DNA from: Candidatus Poseidoniaceae archaeon
Lineage (GTDB): Archaea > Thermoplasmatota > Poseidoniia > Poseidoniales > Poseidoniaceae
NCBI GenBank assembly: GCA_028356125.1
Contig: JAOMTZ010000005.1
Span: 34,889 to 98,888, forward strand
Length of the DNA: 64,000 bases
Reading direction: 5' to 3'
Below are positions 27,003 through 35,972 of the stretch, piece after piece; the first letter of the stretch is position 1; the number at the start of each line of letters is the position of its first letter. Both the position numbers and the translations under genes were made by a program. The notes below the pieces were generated by a model that was not told where the DNA came from, did no database searches, and was given only the letters and a program-made list of their open reading frames with translations.

Positions 27003-27009
27003 AATATAC
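27003..27009 (+). promoter_or_regulatory. TATA-like element of msrA
   Basis: AATATAC is centred about 25 bases before ATG 27030, consistent with leaderless transcription. No ribosome-binding motif precedes the ATG. Confidence 0.35.
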
Positions 27010-27029
27010 GATTAGTCGGTGGACGTTTT

Positions 27030-27548
27030 ATGGCGAGGGCTGTTATTGGAGGAGGCTGCTTTTGGTGTGTCGAGGGTGCATACAAGGATATGCGAGGAGT
27101 AGAGTCTGCATTGCCAGGATATGCTGGCGGTCATGACCCGAATCCAACATACAATTCTGTTTGTGCAGGAGTTACAGGCCATGCAGAAGTTGTTGAGATA
27201 ATTTACGACTCAAGCATAATATCATACGAAACGATTCTAGAAGTATTTTTCACTGTTCATGACCCTACACAACTGAATAGACAAGGTAACGATGTCGGAA
27301 CACAATACCGTTCATCAATATTCTACGTAGATGAAAATCAAAAACTAATTGCAGAAAATGTGTTAGAGGATTTCAAGCAATATTTCGATGATGAAATAGT
27401 CACCGAGATCGGTGAACTAACGAATTATCATGAAGCCGAAAAGTACCATCATAATTACTTCCAATTGAATCCCGGAAATGGATACTGCCAAATGGTTGTA
27501 GCCCCAAAATTGTCTAAGGTTAGACAAAAAATGGCACATCTTTACTGA
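27030..27548 (+). CDS. msrA: Peptide-methionine (S)-S-oxide reductase
   Basis: 172 residues, the normal single-domain length. The catalytic GCFWC motif starts at residue 9 (nucleophile C10), followed by VESALPGYAGG, GHAEVVEI and HDPTQLNRQGNDVGTQYRS, all hallmarks of MsrA. The C-terminal NGYCQMVV gives a candidate resolving cysteine. It reduces methionine-S-sulfoxide in proteins, with electrons from a thioredoxin-like donor, in the cytoplasm. It has no signal peptide. The next gene starts 37 bases downstream on the same strand. The promoter has a palindrome that could give stress control. Confidence 0.95.
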   Translation: MARAVIGGGCFWCVEGAYKDMRGVESALPGYAGGHDPNPTYNSVCAGVTGHAEVVEIIYDSSIISYETILEVFFTVHDPTQLNRQGNDVGTQYRSSIFYVDENQKLIAENVLEDFKQYFDDEIVTEIGELTNYHEAEKYHHNYFQLNPGNGYCQMVVAPKLSKVRQKMAHLY

Positions 27549-27585
27549 TGGGCATTATTTTGAGCCATACCCCTTGGGGGTGAAC

Positions 27586-29217
27586 ATGGTGAACAATGTA
27601 GTCACGCCACCGACCCCCGTCAATGAACCGATTCTAGGATACCTCCCGGGTAGCAAAGAACGTGAAGAACTGAAAGCGCAAATTGCAATTCAAGAAAAGG
27701 AAATCATAGAGATACCATGCATAATCAATGGTGAAGAAATATTCACTGGCAATGTAACTGAACAGGTTATGCCTCATGATCACAGTCACGTAATTGCAAG
27801 AGTTCACTTGGCTGGAGAAAAAGAAGTAAATGCTGCAATAGATGCTGCCCTTGATGCTCATCAAATGTGGTCCACAATGCCTTGGGAATCACGATGTGCC
27901 ATATTCCTGAAAGCCAGTGAATTACTTGCTGGGCCGCGCAGAGCAGAAATCAATGCTTCCACAATGATTAACCAATCAAAAACTTGCCATCAAGCTGAGA
28001 TTGATTCCGCCTGTGAGTTAATCGATTTCTGGAGATTCAATTCAGATTATTGTAGACAAATTTACGAGGACTTACAGCCACCAGTTTCTCCGTCAAGCAT
28101 GTGGAACTCTAGTGAAATTAGACCCCTGGAAGGATTCGTATTCAGTGTCACACCATTCAACTTCAGTAGCATTGCTGCAAACCTTCCATCAAGTGCCGCA
28201 ATTATGGGCAACACGGGAGTTTGGAAACCATCAAGGAACTCCTATGTCTCGAACTATAGATTGATGAAACTGATGATGGATGCAGGACTTCCAGCAGGAG
28301 TAATCAACTTCATACCAGGAAAGGCAAGTGTAGTTGGAGATATTTGTATGTCTCATCCTGAACTAGCAGGAGTGCACTTTACTGGTTCAACTGGAGTATT
28401 CCGTAAACTGTGGAAAGACGTAGCAAATAATCTTGAGAATCTACGCTCATACCCACGTATTGTCGGGGAAACTGGAGGTAAGGACTTCATTGTCGCCCAC
28501 CCTGATTGTGATAGGCGAGCATTGGTAGTGGCTTTGCTGAGGGGATCTTTCGAGTTCCAAGGACAAAAGTGTAGTGCAGCGAGTCGAGCCTACGTCCCAC
28601 AGAGTGTTTGGGATGCTATTGGAGACGAATATTGTGAAGAGGTTTCTAAGATTACAATCGGAGACCCAAGAGACTTTTCCAACTTCATGTCTGCTGTTAT
28701 CGACAAGAAATCCTTCGACAACATTGCAGGTTACATAGACCGTGCAAAAGCAGACCCTGGATGTAAAATTGTGACTGGTGGAGGATATGATGACTCCAAA
28801 GGTTACTTCATTGAACCAACAACTATTCTTTGTGATGACCCGAAATATGAGAGTATGGGTGAGGAAATATTTGGACCGGTTATGTCAATACACATCTATC
28901 CAGATAACGACTTTGAAAACATATTGAAGGTATGTGACTCAACTTCAGAATACGCACTAACTGGCTCGATTTTTGCTAAAGACAGAAGGCATATCGAAAC
29001 AGCACTAGCTGCTCTCAGATACAGCGCTGGAAACTTTTACATCAATGATAAGCCAACTGGCGCAGTTGTAGGACAGCAGCCATTTGGCGGCGCTAGAGGA
29101 AGTGGAACCAACGATAAAGCAGGTTCTCCATTGAACCTTCTAAGATGGGTCAGTCCACGTTCAATCAAGGAAACCTTCGCTCCTCCTCATGACTGGACTT
29201 ACGGATTCTTGAACTGA
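27586..29217 (+). CDS. L-glutamate gamma-semialdehyde (1-pyrroline-5-carboxylate) dehydrogenase
   Basis: An aldehyde dehydrogenase of about 543 residues, the length of the stand-alone P5C dehydrogenase (ALDH4) group. The N-terminal ILGYLPGSKEREEL is characteristic. Visible motifs are VTPFNF, FTGSTGVF, GETGGKDF and the catalytic cysteine C329 in GQKCSAASR. It oxidises glutamate semialdehyde, formed from proline or ornithine, to glutamate with NAD+. No proline dehydrogenase is in the window. The track begins at TTG 27574. ATG 27586 is better, with GGGGGTG just upstream. Its end overlaps the convergent small membrane gene by 19 bases. Confidence 0.9.
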   Translation: MVNNVVTPPTPVNEPILGYLPGSKEREELKAQIAIQEKEIIEIPCIINGEEIFTGNVTEQVMPHDHSHVIARVHLAGEKEVNAAIDAALDAHQMWSTMPWESRCAIFLKASELLAGPRRAEINASTMINQSKTCHQAEIDSACELIDFWRFNSDYCRQIYEDLQPPVSPSSMWNSSEIRPLEGFVFSVTPFNFSSIAANLPSSAAIMGNTGVWKPSRNSYVSNYRLMKLMMDAGLPAGVINFIPGKASVVGDICMSHPELAGVHFTGSTGVFRKLWKDVANNLENLRSYPRIVGETGGKDFIVAHPDCDRRALVVALLRGSFEFQGQKCSAASRAYVPQSVWDAIGDEYCEEVSKITIGDPRDFSNFMSAVIDKKSFDNIAGYIDRAKADPGCKIVTGGGYDDSKGYFIEPTTILCDDPKYESMGEEIFGPVMSIHIYPDNDFENILKVCDSTSEYALTGSIFAKDRRHIETALAALRYSAGNFYINDKPTGAVVGQQPFGGARGSGTNDKAGSPLNLLRWVSPRSIKETFAPPHDWTYGFLN

Positions 29218-29507
29218 TTTGGAAGCCGACCCTTGGATTCTAGAGCCGCTCTGACCTTAGGAGTTAGAAGTTGAACATCCCTGTTCTTGGCCATTAGAGA
29301 GAGTAAATACCAGCCAACTGAAAGCAGTGGTGTTGAAACTAGAATCGTTAGACCCAACCACATAACAAGGTTATCGCTAGCGGCTCCCCATGCCCAATAA
29401 CCAACGGCTACAAGAGTTAGAATTAGGAACATTCTAGACGCCTCACTCGGTGTCGACCAACCTCTATGATCCATTCTTGGAGCGAACAATCTATCCATCC
29501 AACTCAT
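29199..29507 (-). CDS. Small two-helix membrane protein of unknown function
   Basis: 102 residues with an arginine-rich N-terminal stretch, two hydrophobic helices (FLILTLVAVGYWAWGA and VMWLGLTILVSTPLLSVGWYLL), and a basic tail ending LPNQFKNP. I recognise no family. Its 3' end overlaps the end of the aldehyde dehydrogenase by 19 bases, which is acceptable for convergent genes here. Codon use and a complete frame with two credible helices support it being real. Confidence 0.6.
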   Translation of the reverse strand: MSWMDRLFAPRMDHRGWSTPSEASRMFLILTLVAVGYWAWGAASDNLVMWLGLTILVSTPLLSVGWYLLSLMAKNRDVQLLTPKVRAALESKGRLPNQFKNP

Positions 29508-29587
29508 GACCGGATGTCATGTGATTTACTTTTGAATGAATGTTTTTTACAACCGGATGGTTAATCTCCATAAGTTGGCAGGAACAA

Positions 29588-29657
29588 TCCCTGCGATGAT
29601 GAGCGCACTTGAGCGGACTGCTGTTTCAGTGACGAGTGATGGGCGAACTGAGCGGGG
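29588..29657 (+). ncRNA. Candidate C/D-box guide RNA
   Basis: Box C ATGATGA (29596-29602), a C' box GTGACGA (29629-29635, six of seven), and box D CTGA (29648-29651). A 12-base guide space lies between C' and D, and a weak D' (CTGC at 29618) ends the first guide. Flanking CCCTGC (29589-29594) and GCGGGG (29652-29657) can form a six-pair terminal stem with one G-U. Size and spacing fit compact archaeal sRNAs. It sits in a 200-base gap between divergent genes with no ORF. The target rRNA site was not identified. Confidence 0.4.
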
Positions 29658-29708
29658 ACCAATCTAACCATCACAACCTTGGTTTAGTCTATCCATTCTG
29701 CCCTAACT

Positions 29709-31094
29709 ATGCAAGCGATGGTGGCGCCTTTAACCCCGCCACCAAAAGGGCTAGCTCTAGCGAGTAAATCTACTACCTGGAGCGTCATATGGAGGATGCT
29801 AGGGATTGTCTTACTCTTGTATGTGACAACCCAAGTAGCGATATTGATATTGTACGGAATGATCGAAGGTGACTCCGCATTGTCGATTTGTGCTATGATA
29901 TTCTTAGTACCACTGTTACTATTATTCACATATGTTAGAAGACCTAAAATTACTCATGTTGTAATGGCAGCCCCTGACTCAACAGACGGTGCCCTCCAGC
30001 ACAGCCTTCCTGATTCCAGAATGTTGTTTACACCAGTTCCCACTAGATTTTCTCACCATTTAATCAGAGACTCCCCCCCACTAGAAATGCCACCGACATC
30101 GACACTATGGACTGTTTTCTGCATCACTGTCCTCGCTGCATTCTTAGGATTGCTACCTGTCATGTTGAGTGATGATCCGATCTGGATTTTACTCGCCGTT
30201 CTGGTAGGGGTACCTGCTTGGCTGTTCGGATTCTCACTTCCAGTCCATGCATGGTGGGCATTCTCGACTAGGCACTTCCAATTAATGACGACGAAGAGAG
30301 ATGGCGAACAGATGCTTGTCGCAGGTATGCTTTCCACAATACCCGCTATTGTAATCAACTCCTTACTATTTCCACTGATGCTACTAATAATAGGCATTGA
30401 ATCAATGGAACCAGGGTCTCTAGGAGAATTCCTTATCCTCACAATTAGCGCACCAGTTGGGGAGGAATTGTGTAAAGCCGCATTTGTATTGAGCCTATAC
30501 AAATTGATTGATTCTCCGAAACGAGGATTTCAAATTGGTTTTTCAGTGGGCCTCGGCTTCGCATTACTTGAGAATTTACAGTACATCATGTTGTCACTAG
30601 GTGGAGGAGAATACGCCGCAATATCGTATTCTATGACTACAGTTATCCGAGGTATTGGTTCAATCCCTGGACATGCTTTTTGGACAGGTTTATCCGGAGT
30701 ATCAATAGGGTGGTATCTTTGTACAAAGCGCGGAATATCTGGCGATAAGATTCAGAATGATGATACACAATGGGTAGTTTTCGATGGAGATACGGGTCAG
30801 TTAGTAAATACTCAAAGAGAATTGACTAATATTGGAAAAACCGTAAGAGGATGGTTGTACAAGCCTTACGACAAGGTTTGGAGTTTACCTAGATCTCCAC
30901 TAGTAGGAATACCACTTGCAATCTTTGGACATGCTGCTTGGAACGGGAGTAGTTGGCTTGTATCTTGGCTATTCAGTGAAACCGATATTGTAGTACAGTT
31001 TTTGGCCAGCATTACATGGATTATTGTGATGGTAGTGGGTTTATGGATAATCGGAAGAGAAATCCTAGCAGCTGTAATGCACCTGCCTTCTTAG
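29709..31094 (+). CDS. PrsW-like intramembrane metalloprotease
   Basis: 461 residues with about eight hydrophobic helices. PrsW-family signatures are in order: the EE motif in PVGEELCKAAF, the FGxxEN-type block LGFALLENLQYI, HAFWTGLSG, and a final HAAWNGSSW, giving glutamates and histidines suitable for zinc within the membrane. Known family members cut membrane proteins such as anti-sigma factors, or are CPBP-related proteins of unknown activity. The substrate here is not evident. There is no ribosome-binding motif; an A/T-rich TTTAGTCTA about 26 bases upstream suggests a leaderless start at 29709, though ATG 29718 is possible. Confidence 0.8.
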   Translation: MQAMVAPLTPPPKGLALASKSTTWSVIWRMLGIVLLLYVTTQVAILILYGMIEGDSALSICAMIFLVPLLLLFTYVRRPKITHVVMAAPDSTDGALQHSLPDSRMLFTPVPTRFSHHLIRDSPPLEMPPTSTLWTVFCITVLAAFLGLLPVMLSDDPIWILLAVLVGVPAWLFGFSLPVHAWWAFSTRHFQLMTTKRDGEQMLVAGMLSTIPAIVINSLLFPLMLLIIGIESMEPGSLGEFLILTISAPVGEELCKAAFVLSLYKLIDSPKRGFQIGFSVGLGFALLENLQYIMLSLGGGEYAAISYSMTTVIRGIGSIPGHAFWTGLSGVSIGWYLCTKRGISGDKIQNDDTQWVVFDGDTGQLVNTQRELTNIGKTVRGWLYKPYDKVWSLPRSPLVGIPLAIFGHAAWNGSSWLVSWLFSETDIVVQFLASITWIIVMVVGLWIIGREILAAVMHLPS

Positions 31095-31181
31095 CACCTC
31101 ATTCCAATGTATGTGTCCTAAAGCAGATTATAGGGGCAAATTATAGACGGTGATTATCGTGGGAAGTAAAGAGGCTGACTG

Positions 31182-31922
31182 ATGATGGACATCATGCAAC
31201 CAGGTTTGACCGAGGGCAATCTCTTGGTTACGTTCGGTATTGTTAGCGTCCTAGTACTCATTTCAGAAAAATACCGAGTCTTAGACAGGCTTGGAGTATA
31301 TGCCGCAGCCGCTCTCGGACTTGTGGTGGGTGGATTAGGCCACTGGACATGGTTGGTCATTCTTCTTGGATTCTTAGGAACATCACACAAAGCCACCAAG
31401 TGGAGATTTGATGAAAAGACAGCTAAGGGATTGTCTGAATCCAGTGATGGTCACAGGAGTTGGGGTAATGTCGTAGCTAATGGCGGGCTCCCTGGACTTG
31501 TTGCAATCATATCTTGGTTGCTTGGAGACCACGAAAACGGCCTATGGATTTTCGCAGCATCTGTTGCTGTTGCCGCATCGGATACTTTCGCATCTGAAAT
31601 TGGTTGCCTAGATGAAAGAGTAAGAATGATCACAACCATGAAAAAATGTGAACCAGGCCTAAACGGAGGTTTCTCTCCTAATGGACAAATGGCTGCTTTT
31701 GTAGGCTCATCTATTATTGCAGTTCTAGCATTTTTATCAGACCAGGACGTCGAATTAGCAATACTTGTAGCAGTTATTGGGTGGCTTGGATGCCAAGTGG
31801 ATAGTTTTCTAGGCGCATTACTAGAGAACAGAGGTCTGATGACTAAAGGGACCGTTAACGCAGCAGCAATTACCTCCGGTATTATTGCAATGTGGTTGTA
31901 TCTTGGAAGCCCACATCTATGA
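31182..31922 (+). CDS. DUF92-family membrane protein (VTE6-like)
   Basis: 246 residues, about six helices. DUF92 landmarks are present: HRSWGNVVANGGLPG, AASDTFASEIG, RMITTMKKCEPGLNGGFSPNGQMA and QVDSFLGALLENRG. The plant relative VTE6 is a phytyl-phosphate kinase; an isoprenyl-phosphate kinase role in archaea would suit isoprenoid lipid recycling but is inference. GAGG lies 8-9 bases before ATG 31182, and ATGs at 31185 and 31194 are alternatives. The next gene follows within 40 bases, so co-transcription is likely. Confidence 0.85.
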   Translation: MMDIMQPGLTEGNLLVTFGIVSVLVLISEKYRVLDRLGVYAAAALGLVVGGLGHWTWLVILLGFLGTSHKATKWRFDEKTAKGLSESSDGHRSWGNVVANGGLPGLVAIISWLLGDHENGLWIFAASVAVAASDTFASEIGCLDERVRMITTMKKCEPGLNGGFSPNGQMAAFVGSSIIAVLAFLSDQDVELAILVAVIGWLGCQVDSFLGALLENRGLMTKGTVNAAAITSGIIAMWLYLGSPHL

Positions 31923-31958
31923 TGTGGTTTCTTCAACTCCTAGTGCTTGGGGTATTAC

Positions 31959-34280
31959 ATGCAGAGGAGGTGGATTGCACTTTTCGCACTATTGTGCTTC
32001 ATGATTCCTTCCTTCACGTCTATGGTGACAAATGCATCAGCAAATAACGAAACATATGAAGCGGGATTCGTTGAATGGGATATCAATAACATCCACCAAA
32101 TTTACCTCAGTGGCGATGATGATGATGATGTCAATCTAACACGTGATTATCAAGGTGCATCTATGGGTGACGTATTGATTAGTTCTGGACGCAGCGCTTC
32201 TATTGGCCCATTATCCATGCCTCCTTTAGAGATGGGGTTCAATGGAACATTCAACATCTCAACCTACATTGCGGCATACATGCAAGTAGGATCGGGGATT
32301 TCGTGGCTACAGTGCAAGACAAGTAATCCTGTAACAATAGATACTCAAGTTCAAATCGGAGATTTCTCATACTTCGGAACAGTTGTTGATTATGTCTGGG
32401 AATCATCTTCTGACGCACACAATATGAGTACTCAAATCTCAATGGGTAATATTACTGCTAGAGAAGGGGACATTATCACTTACTCAATGTCTGCTTCGAC
32501 AAATTGCCCTAACAACATAAACCTCGAGTGGGGAGGTTCGAATCAATTCAGTGGAGGAATTGTAATTCAGGGAGATTTATTTTCTCCTGAATTCGAGGTC
32601 ACTGTTGATGATTCAAAATTAGCTCACATTCAGATGGTTGCGACTCTACCCTGGGGATTCGATGATTTAGATGAAGATTTTACTTCGATGAATATCTATG
32701 GTCCTGTTCAGCCAGATGAAAAAAGAATATACGACGACGATATGCGTCCTGAAGGATTCACTGCAACCAGCACATATGTCGAAAGAACTGATGACATGGG
32801 AAGGCCATCAAAAGTATTCACTGGTAAAAACAAATTGCCAGCAGGTGATAACGTCCTGATTGTCTGTCTCAAGACAGTAGATACACAAACTACTGGAATC
32901 GCAGGTAAAAACTGTGACCATGCTGGAATTATTAGATTTAATGTAGAAGAGGATGCTGATCCAATAGCTAGTGCATTCCTATGGCTTTCAATATCTGGTT
33001 TTGTTGCAGTAATAGCATATCTTTTCGCCCTGATAAGACAAGGAATTTTACTACCGTTACCATTGATTGGTGCACTTATAGTGATGGCTATGTTGATGAT
33101 TCCATTAGCCAGTGACATACCGGACTTAGGCGGTGAATCTATTGTCGAAGATGATGCGAGAGCACCATCATTCATACTTCACCAGAATGGTAACAAATCA
33201 TCTATATCTCTTGATGAATTACTTGACGGGAAAGAAGCCGTAATAATCGGTATCACATTACCCGCATCAAGTAATGCGGTTGACCAAACTAACCAGATTC
33301 AAATTGCAATGGACAGGCTGGATGGCAGAGTAAGTGCTGTCCAAGTTGTAACTGGGGAAAATGTAAGAATGGATGATTTAGATACAATAGCAGGAATTAC
33401 AAATGCATCTTGGCCGATATTGATTGATGATGGCGAAAGTAGATTTGCCAGTCGAATGCCTTTAGGAGTTTCAGATTCGATTGTAATCATAGATTCATCT
33501 GGCCATGTTACTTATTCAGCAAGTGGAACAACAAATGCTGAAAACTTAGTCGATGCTGTAGATGAGATCGGCTTAGGAGGACAACAATCCATCTTCTCAA
33601 CTCTAGAATTATTCTGGGGACCCGGATTAGCGATGCTATTTGTAGCGCTTCCTAGAAAGACATATGATGCACCTGAAGAGTCATTTATTCCAGGTGCGCT
33701 ATGGGGAAGTGTAGCACTTGCAGGAGGAGTTGGTTTCCTCATGGTAAATTCAATTTCACTAATCATGTCATTTATTCCAGGAGACAATGACTTACGAACT
33801 TGGGCAGACATAGCATTGATTGTTTGGTTTGTTAGTGCTGCAATTAGGGCAGCAATGAGTGGAACTCCATGGGAAATCCGATTTGTTTCTAAGCGAATCC
33901 ATAATCTATATTCTAAGGCATTCAGGGAATGGAGAGACATTGAAGATGTAGAGAGAGATCTTCTGATTGGATTTTGGATGGGTTGGTTTATCTGGCTAGC
34001 AAACCCTGCATTGCTATCTCAAGGAGTGGCTGCATTGACCATGATAGGAGGCATCAATTACGTGTTCGGACCATTCATGCTAGTCATACATACTTTGATG
34101 GCAGGAATACTCACACTTATCATCAGATTTGTTGCTTCATGGGGAGGCCCTATTTCCCGTACATTTGGCTCATATGGCTCCGGTCCATTCTCTGAAGCTC
34201 TCGGATGGGCCCTGATACCAATTTCACTTTGGGCTTTGGCTAACATAATCATTAACGCATCCAATGTTGGAATAATTTGA
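31959..34280 (+). CDS. Secreted/membrane protein with a cysteine-less redoxin-like domain
   Basis: About 773 residues from ATG 31959. The track TTG 31947 overlaps the TGGGG ribosome-binding motif and is less likely. A signal peptide (to about NASA) and an external beta-rich region come first, then two helices (around 345-395). A domain then starts APSFILHQNGN with SLDELLDGKEAVIIGITLPASSNAV, the pattern of AhpC/TlpA redoxins but with Ser where the redox cysteines would be. It ends DSIVIIDSSGHVTYSASG. Five or six more helices finish the protein. No catalytic residues are visible. It may be a scaffold or sensor in membrane protein folding. It lies between DUF92 and DUF2071 genes in one apparent transcription unit. 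Confidence 0.75.
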   Translation: MQRRWIALFALLCFMIPSFTSMVTNASANNETYEAGFVEWDINNIHQIYLSGDDDDDVNLTRDYQGASMGDVLISSGRSASIGPLSMPPLEMGFNGTFNISTYIAAYMQVGSGISWLQCKTSNPVTIDTQVQIGDFSYFGTVVDYVWESSSDAHNMSTQISMGNITAREGDIITYSMSASTNCPNNINLEWGGSNQFSGGIVIQGDLFSPEFEVTVDDSKLAHIQMVATLPWGFDDLDEDFTSMNIYGPVQPDEKRIYDDDMRPEGFTATSTYVERTDDMGRPSKVFTGKNKLPAGDNVLIVCLKTVDTQTTGIAGKNCDHAGIIRFNVEEDADPIASAFLWLSISGFVAVIAYLFALIRQGILLPLPLIGALIVMAMLMIPLASDIPDLGGESIVEDDARAPSFILHQNGNKSSISLDELLDGKEAVIIGITLPASSNAVDQTNQIQIAMDRLDGRVSAVQVVTGENVRMDDLDTIAGITNASWPILIDDGESRFASRMPLGVSDSIVIIDSSGHVTYSASGTTNAENLVDAVDEIGLGGQQSIFSTLELFWGPGLAMLFVALPRKTYDAPEESFIPGALWGSVALAGGVGFLMVNSISLIMSFIPGDNDLRTWADIALIVWFVSAAIRAAMSGTPWEIRFVSKRIHNLYSKAFREWRDIEDVERDLLIGFWMGWFIWLANPALLSQGVAALTMIGGINYVFGPFMLVIHTLMAGILTLIIRFVASWGGPISRTFGSYGSGPFSEALGWALIPISLWALANIIINASNVGII

Positions 34281-34289
34281 GTGTTGAAC

Positions 34290-35027
34290 ATGGCAAGACA
34301 AATTCCTAGGGGCCATCTTCCATTTCCTATGCCTGAAAGAAGTCATGCGCTGGTGCAGGAATGGAGAGACCTAACCTTCATGCATTGGGAAGTAGAGCCT
34401 GAGGCTCTGATGCCTCATATTCCTAAAGGGCTGGAAATAGATTTATTCCAAGGTAAGGCATATGTCGGAACGATTCCATTTGTGATGAAGAATGTAAGGC
34501 CAAGAATGCTACCTTCTTTACCCGGAGTGTCCACTTTCCCCGAGTTTAATATTCGCACATATGTTACAAAAAATGGCAAGCCGGGTGTTCTTTTTATCAC
34601 CCTAGATGCTCAAAGTAGAATCACTTGCTGGCATGCTCCTAGATCTTATGGTCTCCCATATAGGTATGCGAAATGCAAACTTAATGCTAGTAATGAGAAA
34701 TATTCTTGGAAATCACGCAGAACTAGTGATGGAGTAGAATTAGAAGGAGAATGTGAGATACATGGAGAGAGTAGAGTTGCAGAAAAGAACTCGCTTGAGT
34801 ATTTCCTTTTCGAAAGATATTCACTCTACACCGAACACAAGGGTAAATTGCACATGGCATACACCTTACATGCCCCTTGGGTGTTCAAAGATGGAACTGC
34901 AAAGATAATCAAAAACACTCTAACTGAATCATATGGATTGGGAATTGATGTCATGAATCCTCAGCATGTCCACGCTTCAGAAGGTGTTTACGTCCAGACT
35001 TGGCCGATAGAGGAAGTGGTTTCATGA
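34290..35027 (+). CDS. DUF2071 (YqjF-like) protein
   Basis: About 245 residues. DUF2071 signatures are EWRDLTFMHWEVEPEALMPHIPKGLEID, YVGTIPFVMKNVRP, FPEFNIRTYV and GVLFITLDAQS. The fold of this family relates to acetoacetate decarboxylase, and its function is not settled. GTG 34281 directly after the upstream stop is an alternative start; ATG 34290 is chosen. Its stop overlaps the start of the DCC-family gene (ATGA), a sign of coupled translation. Confidence 0.85.
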   Translation: MARQIPRGHLPFPMPERSHALVQEWRDLTFMHWEVEPEALMPHIPKGLEIDLFQGKAYVGTIPFVMKNVRPRMLPSLPGVSTFPEFNIRTYVTKNGKPGVLFITLDAQSRITCWHAPRSYGLPYRYAKCKLNASNEKYSWKSRRTSDGVELEGECEIHGESRVAEKNSLEYFLFERYSLYTEHKGKLHMAYTLHAPWVFKDGTAKIIKNTLTESYGLGIDVMNPQHVHASEGVYVQTWPIEEVVS

Positions 35028-35407
35028 GCGATAGAGACTTCTTGTTACTAGACGGCGATTGTGGACTATGTCACAGATTAGCGACTTTCATCGACAAACG
35101 CTTAGCTAAAGGTCAAGACTTAGGATACCGTCCAATTCTATCAGATGATGCCCAAGTGATGATTGCTAATTTTCCTGAAAAACAGCAGAATGCAGATTCT
35201 GTCTATCTACTAAGAAACGGGAAATCGTATATTCGTTCTGCCGCTGGAATCAGATGCCTACTATACATGAGATGGTATTACTCAATGTGGTTTCCCATTT
35301 TGTGGATTATACCTCTGCCGATTCGAGACATTGGATATCGTATTATTGCCAAATATAGGCATAAATTCTTCAAAAAACCAGCAACTTGCCTGTTCAGAGT
35401 AGATTGA
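35024..35407 (+). CDS. DUF393/DCC-family thiol protein
   Basis: About 127 residues. DGDCGLCHR near the N-terminus is the DxxCxxC signature of the DCC family (DUF393), often called thiol-disulfide oxidoreductase-like. YLLRNGKSYIRSAAGIRCLL and the IPLPIRDIGYRIIAKYRHK segment follow, as in that family. The track start at 35000 lies inside the upstream gene. ATG 35024 overlaps its stop and is preferred. It may handle thiols for the neighbouring DUF2071 protein; this is inference from overlap only. Confidence 0.88.
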   Translation: MSDRDFLLLDGDCGLCHRLATFIDKRLAKGQDLGYRPILSDDAQVMIANFPEKQQNADSVYLLRNGKSYIRSAAGIRCLLYMRWYYSMWFPILWIIPLPIRDIGYRIIAKYRHKFFKKPATCLFRVD

Positions 35408-35462
35408 TGATACAGCCTTCAGAAAACAATAGGCTAAGTATGATGCTTATTTTCTTACAATC

Positions 35463-35972
35463 ATGAAGGGAGTTGCCATTGTTGCCATTTTGCTTGCAGT
35501 TATTGCTAGTCCAGCAGTTAATGCTAGTCCTGCGGATTCATCTCATGCAGTAAATCCAGATACGATAATAACGGTAGATAGCACCAATTTGAGATTCAGC
35601 CCCTCTACTGTAACCATCGAAGAAGGAGATGCTGTGCGCTTCTTTTGGGATGGACAGATTCTCCCCCACAATGCTGTTGACGACAATGAGACATTTGACT
35701 CAGGTGACACAAAAACTGACGAAGACTACAGGTTCATATTCATCCAAGGACTTAATGGCACATTCGAATATTATTGTGAGCCTCACAGAAGTTTAGGCAT
35801 GGTAGGGCAAATAATAGTCAACCCTGCTCCTGTAGTAATGGAAAATAATACTACTGAAGAACCGGTAATCGAAGTAGAAGATGAAGATGATTCATTTATG
35901 CCATTCTTATCTTTTCATACAATGTCTATTGCAATAATGATTGCAGCGATCATTAGAACAAAAGAAGATTAA
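35463..35972 (+). CDS. Membrane-anchored cupredoxin (plastocyanin-like)
   Basis: 169 residues. A signal peptide (to about NAS) precedes one cupredoxin domain with the type I copper ligands H69 (LPHN), C105 (YYCEPH), H108 and M113 (LGMVG). An acidic linker and a C-terminal helix follow, so the domain faces outward. It transfers single electrons at the cell surface, for example to a terminal oxidase or nitrogen-oxide reductase; no such partner is in the window. Its stop overlaps the convergent EF-hand gene by 4 bases. Confidence 0.92.
   Translation: MKGVAIVAILLAVIASPAVNASPADSSHAVNPDTIITVDSTNLRFSPSTVTIEEGDAVRFFWDGQILPHNAVDDNETFDSGDTKTDEDYRFIFIQGLNGTFEYYCEPHRSLGMVGQIIVNPAPVVMENNTTEEPVIEVEDEDDSFMPFLSFHTMSIAIMIAAIIRTKED

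Noticed and set aside
29684-29929. 81-residue minus ORF at the start of the PrsW-like gene
   Set aside because: It runs opposite a well-supported membrane protease gene and has no recognisable content.
32535-32550. GGTTCGAATC, resembling a tRNA T-loop
   Set aside because: It is coding sequence (WGGSNQF) in the membrane protein gene, and no cloverleaf can be drawn.
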